Of a stretch of 64,000 nucleotides of DNA, positions 1 through 12,937 are shown in pieces. The stretch comes from Proteromonas lacertae. Taxonomy: Eukaryota; Sar; Bigyra; Opalinata; Proteromonadidae. Each line of letters opens with the position of its first letter. Position 1 is the stretch's first letter. The position numbers were made by a program, and so were the translations under genes. Location of the stretch: positions 1 to 64,000 of the forward strand of contig NGBS01000302.1 of assembly GCA_002245135.1 (NCBI GenBank), given 5' to 3'. A model generated the notes under the pieces. It ran no database searches, was not told the DNA's origin, and saw only the letters and a list, made by a program, of their open reading frames with translations.

Positions 1-33
1 TTTGATTTCTATAACGAAAGGGATCAGGAAAGT

Positions 34-582
34 CTATTTCAACAAGATGTTTATATAATAATTTTTAACCATAGATACACTTCTATCTAATACACTCATT
101 ATTCTATGTTGTGAAGGATTCTTTTGATAAGTATTTATACCTTCTGTATCACAAAATTCTTTTATTTTATTAAAAAAACTATCATCTTGATCACTTAATA
201 TACTAATAACTCTTCTTTTAGCTACTATATTAGGTTGATAGTTTGGATTTAAAAAAGCTTCTTGATCTTCTTTATAATACCAAGAAAAGAAAGCATTTAA
301 ACAAGTATTTCCATCTTCTCTTTTCAAAGGTACTACCCATACTTTTCGAGAGTTAGTTTCAATAAAATACAGATGATGTGTTTCAGGTAAAAATAAAACT
401 ATATCCATCTGGAACCAACCAGGCTTTTTAATACTAACGAAAGGATTATCCTTTTTATACTGAAAGTCTACTATTTGATGACCAGGTTGTCTAGCTAAAA
501 ATTCTTTTATAGCATCTATAGGTGGTGGTACTTCATTATTATCTGCAGGATTCATTACCATTTTAATAAAAATCTCTATCAC
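34..582 (-). pseudogene. retroviral-type integrase core, Polinton-like, truncated
   Basis: A 182-residue open frame with the look of a DDE integrase core of the Polinton/Maverick type. The stretch WFQMDIVLF would carry the first catalytic Asp. It is followed by a strand with IETNSRKVWVVPLK, typical of the integrase beta sheet, and SDQDDSFF supplies the second Asp. The third position falls in SVLDRSVS, where Asp rather than Glu appears. The frame stops early: bases 1-33 on the same strand continue in another frame with plausible coding sequence, so the C-terminus is broken or the window edge cuts it. It lies just downstream of the element's DNA polymerase on the same strand and has no introns, unlike host genes. 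Assignment rests on motif pattern only; a different RNase H-fold nuclease is possible. Confidence 0.6.
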
Positions 583-840
583 TTAAATAATGATATTTAT
601 TATATAGTTGTTGTAAACGATTTTGATATTGAGAATATTCAGGATTAGGATATAATTTATAGTCAGTAGTAGGAGGTTCTCTAGGTATACCATCTCTACC
701 ATAATTCATATAATATTGCAAAGATTCAGGATATTTGGTTGTTTAGGTAAGTGTTGTATATTTTTATCTCATTAAGTTACCTACATCATTCATAGTATTA
801 AAAAAATGCTTTAGCAGGATCCCATCCGAAATACATTATT
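583..840 (-). pseudogene. decayed ORF upstream of the integrase
   Basis: Read on the minus strand, this stretch begins with an ATG followed by MYFGWDPAKAFF and later contains a Tyr/Pro-rich run including YGRDGIPREPP and PNPEYSQYQNRLQQLY. Several frame changes and stops separate these pieces, one of them at a run of seven T. It ends in the frame just before the integrase ATG. It is probably the N-terminal part of the integrase gene or a small separate gene of the element. I do not recognise the product. Bases 841-916 are AT-rich spacer. Confidence 0.4.
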
Positions 841-916
841 TTTATATTTTATAATATAAGAAAACAAAAAAATAGTAAAAATATCAAATATAATAATAAA
901 AAGAAATATAAAAGTT

Positions 917-3900
917 TCAAACATTAGTAGTGTTATTAATAATAGGTGGATAATAATCATTAAAAGGAATACTATGATAAACATCTAAATAATACCTTTT
1001 AGAATCAAATATGCTAAAAGCCAATTTATTTTGTTCCATAGTATATAAAGTTTGGTTAACACTTCTGAAACTATATTGTTTGATTTTATCAACTCTGTAA
1101 GACTTTTCATCTTCAGCATCTGTTAATATTTTTCTATAAAAGTCAAAATCACAAGTTTTAATTCTATATCCAGTTGTAACACCTTTAGCTCTACTATCAT
1201 GTGTAACAGAATGTATATCATCGTCTACTCTTACTTTTTCATAGGCATACATTTTAGGTTTTAATCCTGCAAATCTAGTAATAGAGTATAAACCATTCTT
1301 AGTTTCTTCTATTTTTAATAAGTTAAGTTCTGAACTTTGATTAACATTTGAATAGTGTATACCTCTAGTTATTAAGTATTGTTTATTAAGATTACCAGTA
1401 TCAACTTTCTTTTCAAAATGTGGATCGTTCATAATATCCATATAGAAATCTCTAGTTTTAACCATAAATATGAAACTATCAGTATCACTCATCAATAATC
1501 TTAAACTACTCCCATATTTCCTATATAAATGTCCATACCAGAACTGAGCCATTAACCTTTTAGATTCACATAATATACTCATACCAATATAAGATGGTTT
1601 ATCAATAGTGCATTTATATTTTTGAAATTTGCATATACGTAAGTTACTATTATCTATAGCAATAAAAATTCTATAAAATGGATTAGAAGTACACTGTAAA
1701 AAGTCTTCTTCATTATTAACCAATTTGGAAGTACATCTATTCTCAGTATTTTCACATGTCTTTCCATAAGCACTATTTAGAATAAGCTTAAAAGTATCAG
1801 CATCAGCATCCCTTCCTTCCAACTTAGCTTGTCTTCTTAAGTTATGATTCATCATTACAAAGTTATGTGCATAATTAGACTCTTTAAATCTGATAATTCT
1901 ATGAATATGATGTATAACATAACCCATTTCACATGCAAATTTCAAATATTGATAGTGAACAACATAGTTGTATTTTGTTGTTAAATCACATACTATTTTA
2001 GGAACATTTGACTTTAACTTTTTAACTTTATATGTTTTATCAATATTATTTTTAACTTCTGAAACTAATCCTAAAGATTCTGCCCATTTCTTTTGTATTT
2101 CAGATAAATTATCATAGTCAACTATTTTTCTTTCAGGTAACAAAGGATATTCAGCAAATTTTTTTCTTTCATCACTATTACTAGGAGGAGAAATATCTAC
2201 TTCCAGAATATATCCATACATATTTTTATTAATCCATTCTGTATTATAATATTTTTCTCTTTGTTCTTCATAGTAATGTAATGATAATATTTTCTTTACA
2301 TTTTCAGTAGTTGGTTCAATCCATTCAAATTCACTATATGGTAACTTCATACTAGCCATAGTACTTGGATATAAAGAATTATAATCCATATACATAATAT
2401 ATGTTTGATTATCTGGATCCTGTACTTCCTTTTTATTTTTCTCTTGCCATTGAGGTTGATAATGATTCCAAGACTCTGCATATCTCATACTACCAACCAT
2501 AGAAATCCCACCTATTAATCCAGAATGTATAAAGTCATAAATATCAGAGTCACTTATTAAATCAATTTTTACATCACAATTTTTAAGGAATATACTCCAA
2601 GATAAACCAGGTGAACTACAATGCCATAATGGATCCAAAGTAAAATTATTCCATATAACATCTCTAAAATGTTCAAATACGCATGTTAATGTAAGAACAT
2701 CTAATCTGAGATAAAATAAATTGTAATCCATTAAGTTATCACATCTAATAACTTTCCATAAAGCCTGACAACTAGCATATTCAACATCTGTTACAGTATT
2801 ATCATCTTTTAGCTTTGAATAGAATGCTTCTTTAGGAGGTAGTTCAAATGTATTAAAATATTTAGATAATGAGTCCACATATTCATATGAAAAATATCCT
2901 TTAGATAAACACCATTTATGGATAAAAGCATCAATATTCATATCATGATCCAATTTACCAGGAGCAGAATATTTTTTATAAATATCTTCATATACATAAC
3001 TGAAATATTTTTGATAATTTCCATTATCTCTTTTTGCTTGAGTATATAATGACTTTGTTAAAGAATCTAAAGAACTTGGTAAGAATTGATAAGAGTCCAT
3101 AAAGTATAATTTGTTGAACTTTATTAATAAAAATTTATTATCTGTTTTGGGTAATACTGATAACTGTGATTTATATTGTTTTTTGTTTTTATATTTTCTT
3201 ATTTTGCCATCTTTACATTTAATAATTCTATAAGCAGATTGTTCATCTATTTCATCTATAACATCTTCTGCATTTCTAGGACTATCTCTTCTTAACATTT
3301 CTTCTAATTCTAACAATGCATTAACTTCTTCATTATTAATTTGTATTACTTCACTTTCAGCTTCTTGAGTTTCCATATCACTTAAAGAATCATGTAATGG
3401 ACTCATACTGAAATTATTATCTTTTTCTTCTTGTTTTTCTTTTCTTAAATTTTTCACATAATCTTTTATTTTATTTGCTGTTATAAAGCCATTAGTATAA
3501 GGAGGTAATGGAGTAAATGTATCACTATCTTGATGTGGAACAGGAATAGAATTAGTATTATCATCTTCTTCTTCAGTATCACTATCAGATTCAGTATCTG
3601 AAGCATAATTTACATTAGGATCAATTATTTTCTTTACAAAATTCATCTCTTAACTTATTATCCCATCTGGACAATCCTCTAATAAAATAGTTATTGTCAT
3701 AATTTTTGGAATTATGAGCAATACAAGGGATTGGCATATTATTTAAACATACATGGAAGTTACAATTATTACATATTCTACCTATATATTGTCCACTAAA
3801 GTGGTCGTGGTGTAAATCAGGTTTCTTATTCTTATTCCTATAATCAAATTATTCTTTACAGTATATGCAATAATTCAATTTATTTTTAGGATCTTCTCTA

Positions 3901-5813
3901 TTATATCCTATCATTTTTTCTGGATTTTTTAATTTTTCTTCATATAAGTCTAATATTTCTTTTTGTATTTCCATAAATTTAGCTATTAATCTATCCTCTA
4001 AATCTGTTTCATTATCTTTAGGTGTTTTAAAATCATACTCTATTTTATTAGGATATATATTAGGATATTTAGATACAACATATAAACACCAACTGGATAA
4101 TATATGCTTTGATAATATACCTTTCTCATTTAAAAATGGATCTGTTACTTTCTCCTGATAAACTTCAGTATCCCAATATATTACTATAGGTATTAGTTGC
4201 ATATATTTAAAGTTCTTAAATTCTAATTGAATATTTTTCTCAGGGAAATTTATTATGATACCTTTATGTAGTTGACAATTATATTTTTCATGTTGTATTC
4301 TTTTTTCATCTGTTGATAATAAAGCAAAACAATAATTACATCTAGGATAACCATTTTTACACTTCTTTCCTTTAGGTATTAATATTACATTTAATTTTGT
4401 AATAGTAGAATAATGTTTATCATTATATAATAAATTTACATGTGGATAATTATTGAACTTATCTATATGTGTTACATATATTGGAACTACTTCTTTATCT
4501 GTTATTTTGAATATATTTAATGTTATATGATTTATTGTTTCAAATTCATGAATTTGTTTTTTATGTTTAATAGGATCTACTGGGAAATATAACATACTAT
4601 AATTGTAGTTAACTCTAATATAATCTTTATATTGTTCTACTCTATTTAAATTCTTATTATTATTATTACCATGAAAAAATGCTGCTGCTATAGCATATAT
4701 AAAACATAATTGATCATTTTCTTTATTATTATCTATTGATATAACACATTTTCTATTTCTAATCCAATCTGGAAGTTCTTTATTTTTGCCACTACCTGCC
4801 ATAGCAGTTGCTTTGACTAATTGAACTTCAACTTCACCAACATGTCTGAATTTTAAACTTGATTTTTCAGTATGCCATAAAGGTCCCATTTCTGTTCTTA
4901 TTCTATCTTTTAATATTTTATGTGCAACATTCATTTCTGATTCTGTAATAACTACAGGTCTACATTCTAAGAATACCCAATTTGTTATTTTATTACCATT
5001 TGGATTATTATAATCTGGATCGTCTGCTCCTATATAACCACTTCTAAAACTTAATGTTACTTTTATATATTTAACATCTTCTAAATATTCTCTTATTTTA
5101 GTAATTAATGGACTACTAGGATCTGTTATAATTTCAGCAACAGCATCTGGATCCTTACCATTTACATCATTTAAAAAGTTAATTTGATATGTTCTACTAT
5201 AATTATCTGTACTTCTCTGAATTAAGTCCATATAATATAATCTCTTTTCATATGGTAATTTTAATAATTTTGTAGGATGATTTTCTAATATATCACTTGC
5301 TTCTCTTAAATCTCTTTCTTCTTGATAAGATAAATTTAAATCTGCTACTCTATTACGCTGTTGTGCATTTGGTGGAGGTTGATTAACAACAACAACAGGT
5401 TGATTTGGATTTGGATTAGGCATTGGAACCTGCATACATCCTTTTCTTTGTATTTTTGGAGGACTTATGTTTTCGAAATCTAGTCTTCTCTTGGGAGGTG
5501 GTGTTACAAATCCTGGTTCAGGAATATTAATTTGAGGTGTTGAATCTACTCCTATATTTCCAGGATAATAATTGAAACCAGGATTTGTATTTGTAACTAG
5601 ATTTCTTGGTGGAATATAATTTCTAACTACTGGAATATTTTGAATAGGTGGAGGTGGTTCATACATATTAGGAGGTGCCATACCTGGATATGGCATGGGC
5701 ATGGGATTAAATCCATAATTTTGTGGAGGAGGAATATAAGGTGCTCCAAATGGTGGTGGACTATAATAATTAAAGTTTGAATAATAATAATAAGGAGGGA
5801 TGAAAGGGTTCAT
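917..5813 (-). pseudogene. protein-primed family B DNA polymerase of a Polinton/adintovirus-like element, disrupted
   Basis: Read on the minus strand this is one long polymerase gene in two blocks. The first block (5813-3849) starts with a Pro/Tyr-rich leader. It then has the N-terminal domain common to arthropod- and protist-integrated pPolB proteins and the Exo I motif WDTEVY near 4158-4175. After an in-frame TAA at 3849 the same frame continues with a Cys/His cluster (HHDHF, CNNCN) and the Exo II-like HNSKNYD. A frame change near 3650 leads into the second block (3646-917). This block has Exo III, palm motif A (DYNSLYPS, near 2365-2390), motif B (NSAYG, near 1770) and motif C (DTDS, near 1480), all intact. 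An acidic, Ser-rich stretch at the start of the second block looks longer than usual between Exo II and the next conserved segment. There are no introns. Catalytic residues survive, but the gene is broken at two points, so decay of a recent insertion is the simplest reading. Confidence 0.85.
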
Positions 5814-6056
5814 CTAGAAAATTAAAAATTAATTATTTCTATTTTATTATTATTTATTTATTATTTTTATTCTTTTAGAAATTTCTAAAAGTTATATATC
5901 AATTCTTTTACGACTTATATTTATTATTTTATATTATTGTTTTATATTTCTTTCTTTTACTTGAATTATATTATATTCTTTGGATCAGATTTGAATTGGA
6001 AGAACAATTTCTTTTAGAAGTATATCTAATTAATTAATTAATTAATACCAAAAAAT
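5814..6056. other. AT-rich spacer with (TTAA) run
   Basis: About 240 bases of T-rich spacer between the polymerase start and a rightward orphan ORF. It ends in a short run of repeated TTAA units at about 6026-6047, just before the ATG. No inverted terminal repeat of the element could be recognised here. Confidence 0.5.
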
Positions 6057-6530
6057 ATGAGTAATTTTGCTAGAGTATATGAATTCTATGTATTCTTTGA
6101 TGTACTTAAAAATTATATTAGTAGTTTAAATGATTTAAGTAGAAGGGTCTATAAATTAAATCTAAGTGAAAATTTTAGTAGTAAAGAAAATACAGATCTA
6201 AGAGATAAAATAAAGTCTTTTGTAACTTTCATACAAAATATCGAATTGAAATATAACAGAAGTAAAATAGCAACCACATTTAACAAATCTGAATTAACAT
6301 CTTATAGACTGGATATTATAGAAGACTTAGAAAAATTAATTAATAAACTGGACACTTTCTATGTAGAAGATTTTGCATATATTTCTGAAGAAGATTTCAA
6401 TTTGAATGCAAATACTATTAAAAATTTTAGATATATAAAAAATCATTATCTCTATTTAATCGATACAAATTCAGAATTAAATTCTATATATAATATTTTT
6501 AAAAACAGATTGGAAGATGATAAAGACTAA
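6057..6530 (+). CDS. intronless orphan helical protein
   Basis: A 157-residue intronless frame with no motif I recognise. Composition (Leu, Asn, Lys, Glu, Tyr; few Gly/Pro) suggests an all-helical soluble protein. Its placement next to the virus-like element and lack of introns, in a region where nearly every host gene is split, make it a candidate element gene. It could equally be a fast-evolving host gene. It is convergent with the next ORF, only 7 bases away. Confidence 0.45.
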   Translation: MSNFARVYEFYVFFDVLKNYISSLNDLSRRVYKLNLSENFSSKENTDLRDKIKSFVTFIQNIELKYNRSKIATTFNKSELTSYRLDIIEDLEKLINKLDTFYVEDFAYISEEDFNLNANTIKNFRYIKNHYLYLIDTNSELNSIYNIFKNRLEDDKD

Positions 6531-6537
6531 TTAATTT

Positions 6538-6846
6538 TTATTTGATTTTTAACATATTGTTTAAACTTGGTATTGTTTCATTTAATTGTTTTTCTAATTC
6601 TTTTTGTAAATATTGACTTGCTATTTTTTTCCCTTCTAATCTTCCTATTTGATGTAATACCATATCATCTAATTCTAAATGATATTCTTCATTTAATTCT
6701 TTTAATTTTAATATAATCTCGCATGCTATTTTAATTGATGTTTGATAGTCATTGCTCCCATCATCTTTCTTATTGAGATATACATTACACATTTCATATA
6801 AAGAATCAAAACCATTTTCTGCTTCTTCTTTAATTAGATTATCCAT
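6538..6846 (-). CDS. small intronless orphan protein
   Basis: A 102-residue frame, acidic at the N-terminus and helix-rich throughout, without recognisable motifs. It faces the 157-residue ORF tail to tail. Like its neighbour it has no intron, so it may belong to the same inserted element. No function is proposed. Confidence 0.4.
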   Translation of the reverse strand: MDNLIKEEAENGFDSLYEMCNVYLNKKDDGSNDYQTSIKIACEIILKLKELNEEYHLELDDMVLHQIGRLEGKKIASQYLQKELEKQLNETIPSLNNMLKIK

Positions 6847-7033
6847 TTATGAAATTAGAATATTCTAGAAAATGCAAAAATAATAAATTACCTAATATGA
6901 CATAGGTCACGTATTTTTAAAAAGCTTGGTTTGGTGTGGCCAGGTCCTTTATTCTATATTATTATTTCTTTGTATAAATCATGTAAAAAATATGAATAAA
7001 TTCATATAGAAACGACTCTATTTTCATATTAAA

Positions 7034-10000
7034 ATGAGAAAAATGAATTTTGTGGTTAATGAAATACTTTCTTCCGTATTAAAATCAGAAATGCAGGTAT
7101 TTTAGTTGATTTATTAATATGTAGATAAATAAAAGAGTAGAAAAGAGTGGTAATGAAGTAGATTTAGTTATTCAACATCAAACAGCTGTTGTAATGGTGA
7201 AAATACTAAATATTGATAAGATAAAAGAAAAGAAAATATTAAACTTCATAGAGAATAACTCAATATTGTTAGATTGTAATCTATCCTTTATCTACCCTTC
7301 AAAAACATTTCAATTGAGTCACTGTATGATAATATTACGAATGTGTTATAAAAGAGATTTAGAAGCAGTAATTCAGAGTAAACCCATATCAAGAAGTGAT
7401 ATGTGTAGTGTAATCAGTAGAATATGTAATATTTTAATTGTATTGAGTGAATATGATGTAATGATAAGTAATTTGAGTAGTTATAATATAATTTATGAAG
7501 ATAGTAATGATATAAAGTTATGTGATTTATTCTTGGATAAATTAAGAAAAGAAGAAGATTTGAGAATATATGACTTGTGCTACAAAAGCCCTGAAGAGTT
7601 GAGAGGATTAGAATGTAATGATCGAAGTGTAATTTGGTCAATTGGTTGTATATTATATGAAATGATAAACAAGAAATTACCATTTAATGAAGATAATAAC
7701 ATCAATAGAACAAAAGAGAATATTCTGAGATGTAATTACAGTTTAGATATGGAATGTGATGATATGATGAAAGAGATGATAGACAGAATGTTGAAAGTGG
7801 AAAATGAAGAAAGAATGAGTTTAAAAGAGTTGAGAAAAGAAATGATAAAAATTAATGAAATATTGAGAGATGATAAAAATAATATGATGATATGTAAAGA
7901 AAGAAAAGAGATATTATTCAATAATGATAATGCAATTGTAAAACTTCCAATAGAATGTCCAGCAGAATGTTATCTTCAAAATGAGAAATGGAAAGAAATT
8001 AGAGATAATTTATATCAATCATACAATAATCAATGCAATGAAAAAATACTATCAATATTGTTGATGATAAAATTATACAAAGAATATTATAATATAAATT
8101 CTGAATTGAAATATCAAATAAATCATATATGCAAAGAAGGAAAGGATAGTTATTTGGATCATATGATTATGAATATTAATAATGACTATAATGACAAAGA
8201 TGTAATAATGATTAATTCAAAGTGTAATTGTTTTTGTGAAGAAGGAATAAATTTTCTATTCAGAATGTTGAAACTAATCAATCCAACTAAACTCATGTTT
8301 TATAGAATTAAAGACATGTGGGTATGTGGAAGTTATGTTAATTGTGGATTGAATATTCCATTGAATAACCAATCATTATTTGGATCATATTTTTCACAAT
8401 TATCAGATCTACAACAATTAGACTTATATAAATGTAATCTCACTGCTCGATTCATTGAATCATTTATTCAATCAATTCCATTCATGAAATTGAAATATGT
8501 TATTCTAACATGTATTTATTATTATTTTATATTTGTAATAGATAATCCTATTTGTCCAAAAGGCTTTAGATTATTGCTTCCATATTTACATTTATTAATT
8601 AATAGTAAAAATGAATTATATCTTTATGAAATGAATTTAAATGACGAATCGATGATATTATTATCAGAAGAATTATATAAATATCCAAAACTTGACTTTA
8701 TAGATATTACAGAAAATAAAAATATTCATTCAAAAGGATTAAAAGCCTTATTCTCCAAATTTCCTATTTCCAAAATTGAATTTGATTTTAATAGAAATAA
8801 AGAACTATTGATTGATAAAAATATTCCAGAATTGATCAAATACATTAAAAATAAACATTACATTAGATTTAATTGCTATTATGAATTGAAAGTGTATAAT
8901 TTAGAAATTGATGATGATTTCTTTAAATCATTTATTTCATTAAGGTCAAATGAATTAAGAGTAATTGAATGGTTAGATTTAAGTTGTATAATTTGATATG
9001 TATCTACATATTTAGATAATAATTTAACATGCGAAAGTGTAAAAACATTAATCATTAATTTTTCTTCATTACCAAATCTAAAAGAAATAAAGCTATATGG
9101 AAATGAAATCGGAGATGAAGGAATGAAAATATTATCTCCTCACTTACATTTATTGCTAGATGTTTATTACAGAAATATAATCAATTGTTCTAGTATAATA
9201 ACTGTTATTTAATATTAAATAGAAATGGGATTATCATCAGTTGGATTAAAATATATTGTTGATGATTTGAAGAACAATAATGAATTATTATTGAAATTAG
9301 ATGTAAGTGATAATAAGATTAATTCAGATGGAATAAACTATTTGATTGATTATGAGAAAGATGATGTTAAAGACTTTAGAATAATTTTTCATGGTATGTA
9401 TTCTTTTGTTGATGTTTAATATTTATATAATAGGCAATCCTATAGGTAATATTGGGTTTAAATATATATTTAATAATTATAATATGTTAACCTATTATAA
9501 TTATAATGATAGACAATATGAACTGAATTTAAGTTGTATTTCAATAGATGATGAAAGCTTAGAATTATTAAAAAATAGAATTGATTCAATTGAAAAATGT
9601 AAAAGGATAATTTTAAGCGGAAATGATATTAGTTTCGATGGATTAAAATCGATATGCTTAAAATCATTAGAAAGTAAATACTATCCATTTATTCAAATGG
9701 AATATTTATTATGGAGAAATGAAGAACTAACCTTCTATATAGATTATTGTTTAAAAAAGAAAAACAGTTATTATGTAAACTTTTCGAGTATAGAATTTTT
9801 ATATGTAATGAAATAGATTTAAACATCAATGATTCTCACATATCATTAATAAAACAAAGAATATTTCTAGAATTAGATGTATCAAATAATAAAATAACTT
9901 CAAAAGGATTGAAAGAATTAGCAGAATCATTACATAAAAAAGCAAAGTATATTTCAATATGCAATAATCCAATTGGAGATGAAGGAGTAGAGATAATATG

Positions 10001-10343
10001 TAAATATTTTGATTCATTTACTCATCATAATTCTTCATTAAATCTCTCAAGTATTATTTTTTTTGCTATTTGAATAGATGTTGGAATGACTGAAAATGGA
10101 TTAAAGACATTAATAGAAAGATTAAAAAATAATAAACTATTAGAAAAAATAAACATATCAGGAAATGAATTAAGCGAAGAAGAATTGAGATTGATAATAG
10201 AGAACAAAGAAGTGTTTGATTGTTTAGATGAATTATTAATTATTGTAAAAGATAATATAGAGAAAAATGAATTACAGCAATTTTTAAAAACATTTTCTAC
10301 AGTTGGAACAATAAAGTTAAATGGAGTATATGAAAAAGAATAG
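7034..10343 (+). CDS. pseudokinase-LRR protein
   Basis: One gene of about 1,030 residues, assembled from about eight exons joined at GTAT...TAG introns (for example 7097-7124 and 8512-8541). The N-terminal third has a protein kinase fold outline: VVMVKIL at the VAIK lysine, and ELRG...IWSIGCILYEMINKKLPF for the C-lobe. However, the catalytic loop reads MISNLSSYNIIY with no HRD Asp, and the DFG site reads CDLFL, so catalysis is not expected. The remaining two thirds are ribonuclease-inhibitor-like leucine-rich repeats (LDVSxNKIxSxG, NPIGDEGVE). Most introns fall at the same point of the repeat, just after the LxLS(S) strand, as expected if exons duplicated with the repeats. The start is placed at 7034 (an alternative in-frame ATG is at 7043) because the next ATG, at 7194, would drop the conserved first exon shared with the pseudogene at 50.5 kb. 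Confidence 0.75.
8512..8541 (+). other. in-frame 30-base intron
   Basis: GTATTTATT...TTTGTAATAG, 30 bases with no stop in the reading frame. It would add ten hydrophobic residues in the middle of a leucine-rich repeat if retained. Removing it restores the repeat (VILT joined to NPIC through a split codon). Inferred from the junction consensus shared by the other introns. Confidence 0.6.
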
Positions 10344-10434
10344 ATTCAGCTAAGTTTTTTTTAAATTTCAATTTATTTCTCTTTTATAATTGAATTCATT
10401 CACAAATAATAATAAAAAATCATATTAGAAGTAG

Positions 10435-12829
10435 TTATAGAAATACAAAACACATTAATTTCATATTTTTGATCATTTCATTCAATTTGTCTGCTTCTTT
10501 TATATTTTGATTATTTCCTAGTTGTATATACATTCCTTTCACATTTGATAAATTTTCCACCAATATTTTTACACCTTCGTCACTAATTTGATTATCTCTC
10601 AAAACTACTCTCTTTAACTCTGTTAAGATAGAAAATGAACTTGAAAGTATCTGAAGAGTAGAATCATTAATATTTGTATCTAAACAAATATATATTAAGT
10701 AATGTATATATAGATATTATTATACTTTTTAGATTTAATTCTGATAATTTCACTAGATTCTTTATTTCTAAGCATATACAATTACCACTTTCTTCATTTA
10801 AAGGATTTGATGATAAATCAAGTTCAGTAAGATTTTTCATTAAATGAAAACTTTCAGATAATTCTTTTACTCCTTCACTTTCTATCTTATTGAATGACAT
10901 GTTAAGAACTGATAAATCAGGAAGATATTTCAAATTGCTAGAGAATTCCTTTATGTTTGTTATTCCATTTGATGATATATCTAAATACTTCACTTTAGAA
11001 ATTGTTGAAAAATATTTACTAATAGATACAATACCCTCTTCTTCCAAATCATTACATTTCAAATTCAAATGAGTTAAATTAGGAAGACATTGCATATTTT
11101 CACCTAATAACTGTGCTGACTCTTTACCTATATAATTGTGAGATATATCCAATCTTTCTAAATTAACTAGACAATTTAAGCTATTGATAATAAGTTTTGG
11201 TTCTAAAACACCAACATCACTGAATTGAAGAGATTCTATTTTAGTTAAAGTTTTTAATACTTCAGCAAATTGTCTAAAATCATCAATTTTGTTTAATGAT
11301 AAAGATAAATCATGTAATTCAGTAAGATATGATAAGTTATCACAGAATTCTTTTACATCTGTAATACTGTTGGATGATAAATTTAGTGTTTTTAACTTTG
11401 TAATTGATGAAAAACATTTGCTTACTGATGATAATCCATCATTTTCCATTTTACAACCTAAATTAAATAACGATAAATCCAAATAATATTATACATGAAA
11501 TATTTAACACTTCTAAATTTGATAAATCAGTTAAACCTTCACTCAATTCTATAATTCCATCTTTACCAATTGGATTGTTTGATAAATTTAATTGTCTTAA
11601 ATTTTTAAGATTTTTTAAACTTTCTGATAGGACTTTTACATTATTTATCTGATTTGCAGATAAATCCAACTCATTTAGATTCTTAGCAGTTGATAAACTT
11701 TTAAATATACACTTCACTGTATAATCATTCTCATCTTCACCTAAATTATATTCTTTAAACATTATTTTTGTAATATTATCTGTAAATGTAACATCATTTG
11801 TAAATTTACATCCTATTTATTCGATATATATATAACAATTATATATACTCTTAAAAACTAATGAGTATAAATGCTTGATTTCAGACAATTTTGAACAGAG
11901 ATATGGTAAATCTTTACTATAGTCAATAGTCAACTCCTTTTTATCTTCTTTTTTATAATCTTTTATATCTTCATCAATACATTCTTGTGCTTTAGATGGA
12001 ATATTGATTGTTTCACCACTTATTAATTCTATATTTTATAATAAACAAAAAAACTATACTGTTCAAAAATGTAATCAACTCATCTAGTTTATATCTCTCT
12101 TCTAACTCAATACACGCTGTCTTATTATATAAGAAATTCCATGTATTAGCATTTTCACATTCTAAATTACCTTTATACTCTTCTTTACCACTTTTTAAGT
12201 AATATATTAGTCTTCCTATACTAAATACATCACTATCACTACTAATTTTGTTTTCGGTAGATATATAATAAGCTTTTTGTCTTTCTGTGAGGGTTTTCAT
12301 ACCATCTGAACATAATTTATTAATACAAAAATCTGACAATTTAATTGACCCATCTTCATCAATAAAAACATTCGATGGATTAATATTTCCATGACATAGG
12401 TCAATTGAGCTTAGATCTTTTACACCTTTGCATATTTCTAGTATTATACGGTACATTTCTTTATCATCTTTAAAGTGTTCAATAGGATCTTTGAATGAAG
12501 AAATTGAATTTGGGTATTTTTTCATCATCAGATTTAGATATTCTGCAGTATCTTCAATTACATCATATTTAACAATATTTGAACTGTTTAATGTGTTCAC
12601 CTTCTTAATTGTTTCAACAAATTTGTCAATCTGTTCCTTTGTGAATGAAAATGTTTTAAAACGTTTTAGTATTATGACCTTCTTTTCTTTTACTTCTTCA
12701 AGTTCAAATGTTTCAAATTTTTCATCTGTCTTTAATGTATTAACAATCTATTCATTAATATATCAATAAATATACTTTATAACCCTTTGGTATTTTCATT
12801 TTTTTCTCAACAGAAGCTCCTGCACCCAT
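10435..12829 (-). CDS. N-myristoylated pseudokinase-LRR protein
   Basis: About 740 residues from six exons. The first exon (start at 12829) begins MGAGAS, a good N-myristoylation signal (Gly2, Ser6), and joins through a short intron to the kinase-like part. There VIILKRF supplies the lysine, but the catalytic loop is CHGNINPSN (HRD replaced by HGN) and DFG is DFC, so this is a predicted pseudokinase. A linker with EIKHLYSL leads to about twelve leucine-rich repeats of the RI type (LDLSxNxI, SNPIGKDGI). It is the convergent relative of the gene at 7-10.3 kb, with the tails about 90 bases apart, but only this copy carries the lipid anchor signal. Likely a membrane-tethered scaffold or sensor; ligand unknown. 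Confidence 0.75.
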
Positions 12830-12937
12830 TGTTTAGTGAGATAATAATTTGTAACGATTAAAAAGCTTGTAAAATGGCTTGATAGATTTTGTCATTTCAT
12901 ACTAAAAACAGAAAATCTAAAACATATTGTAAAGTTA

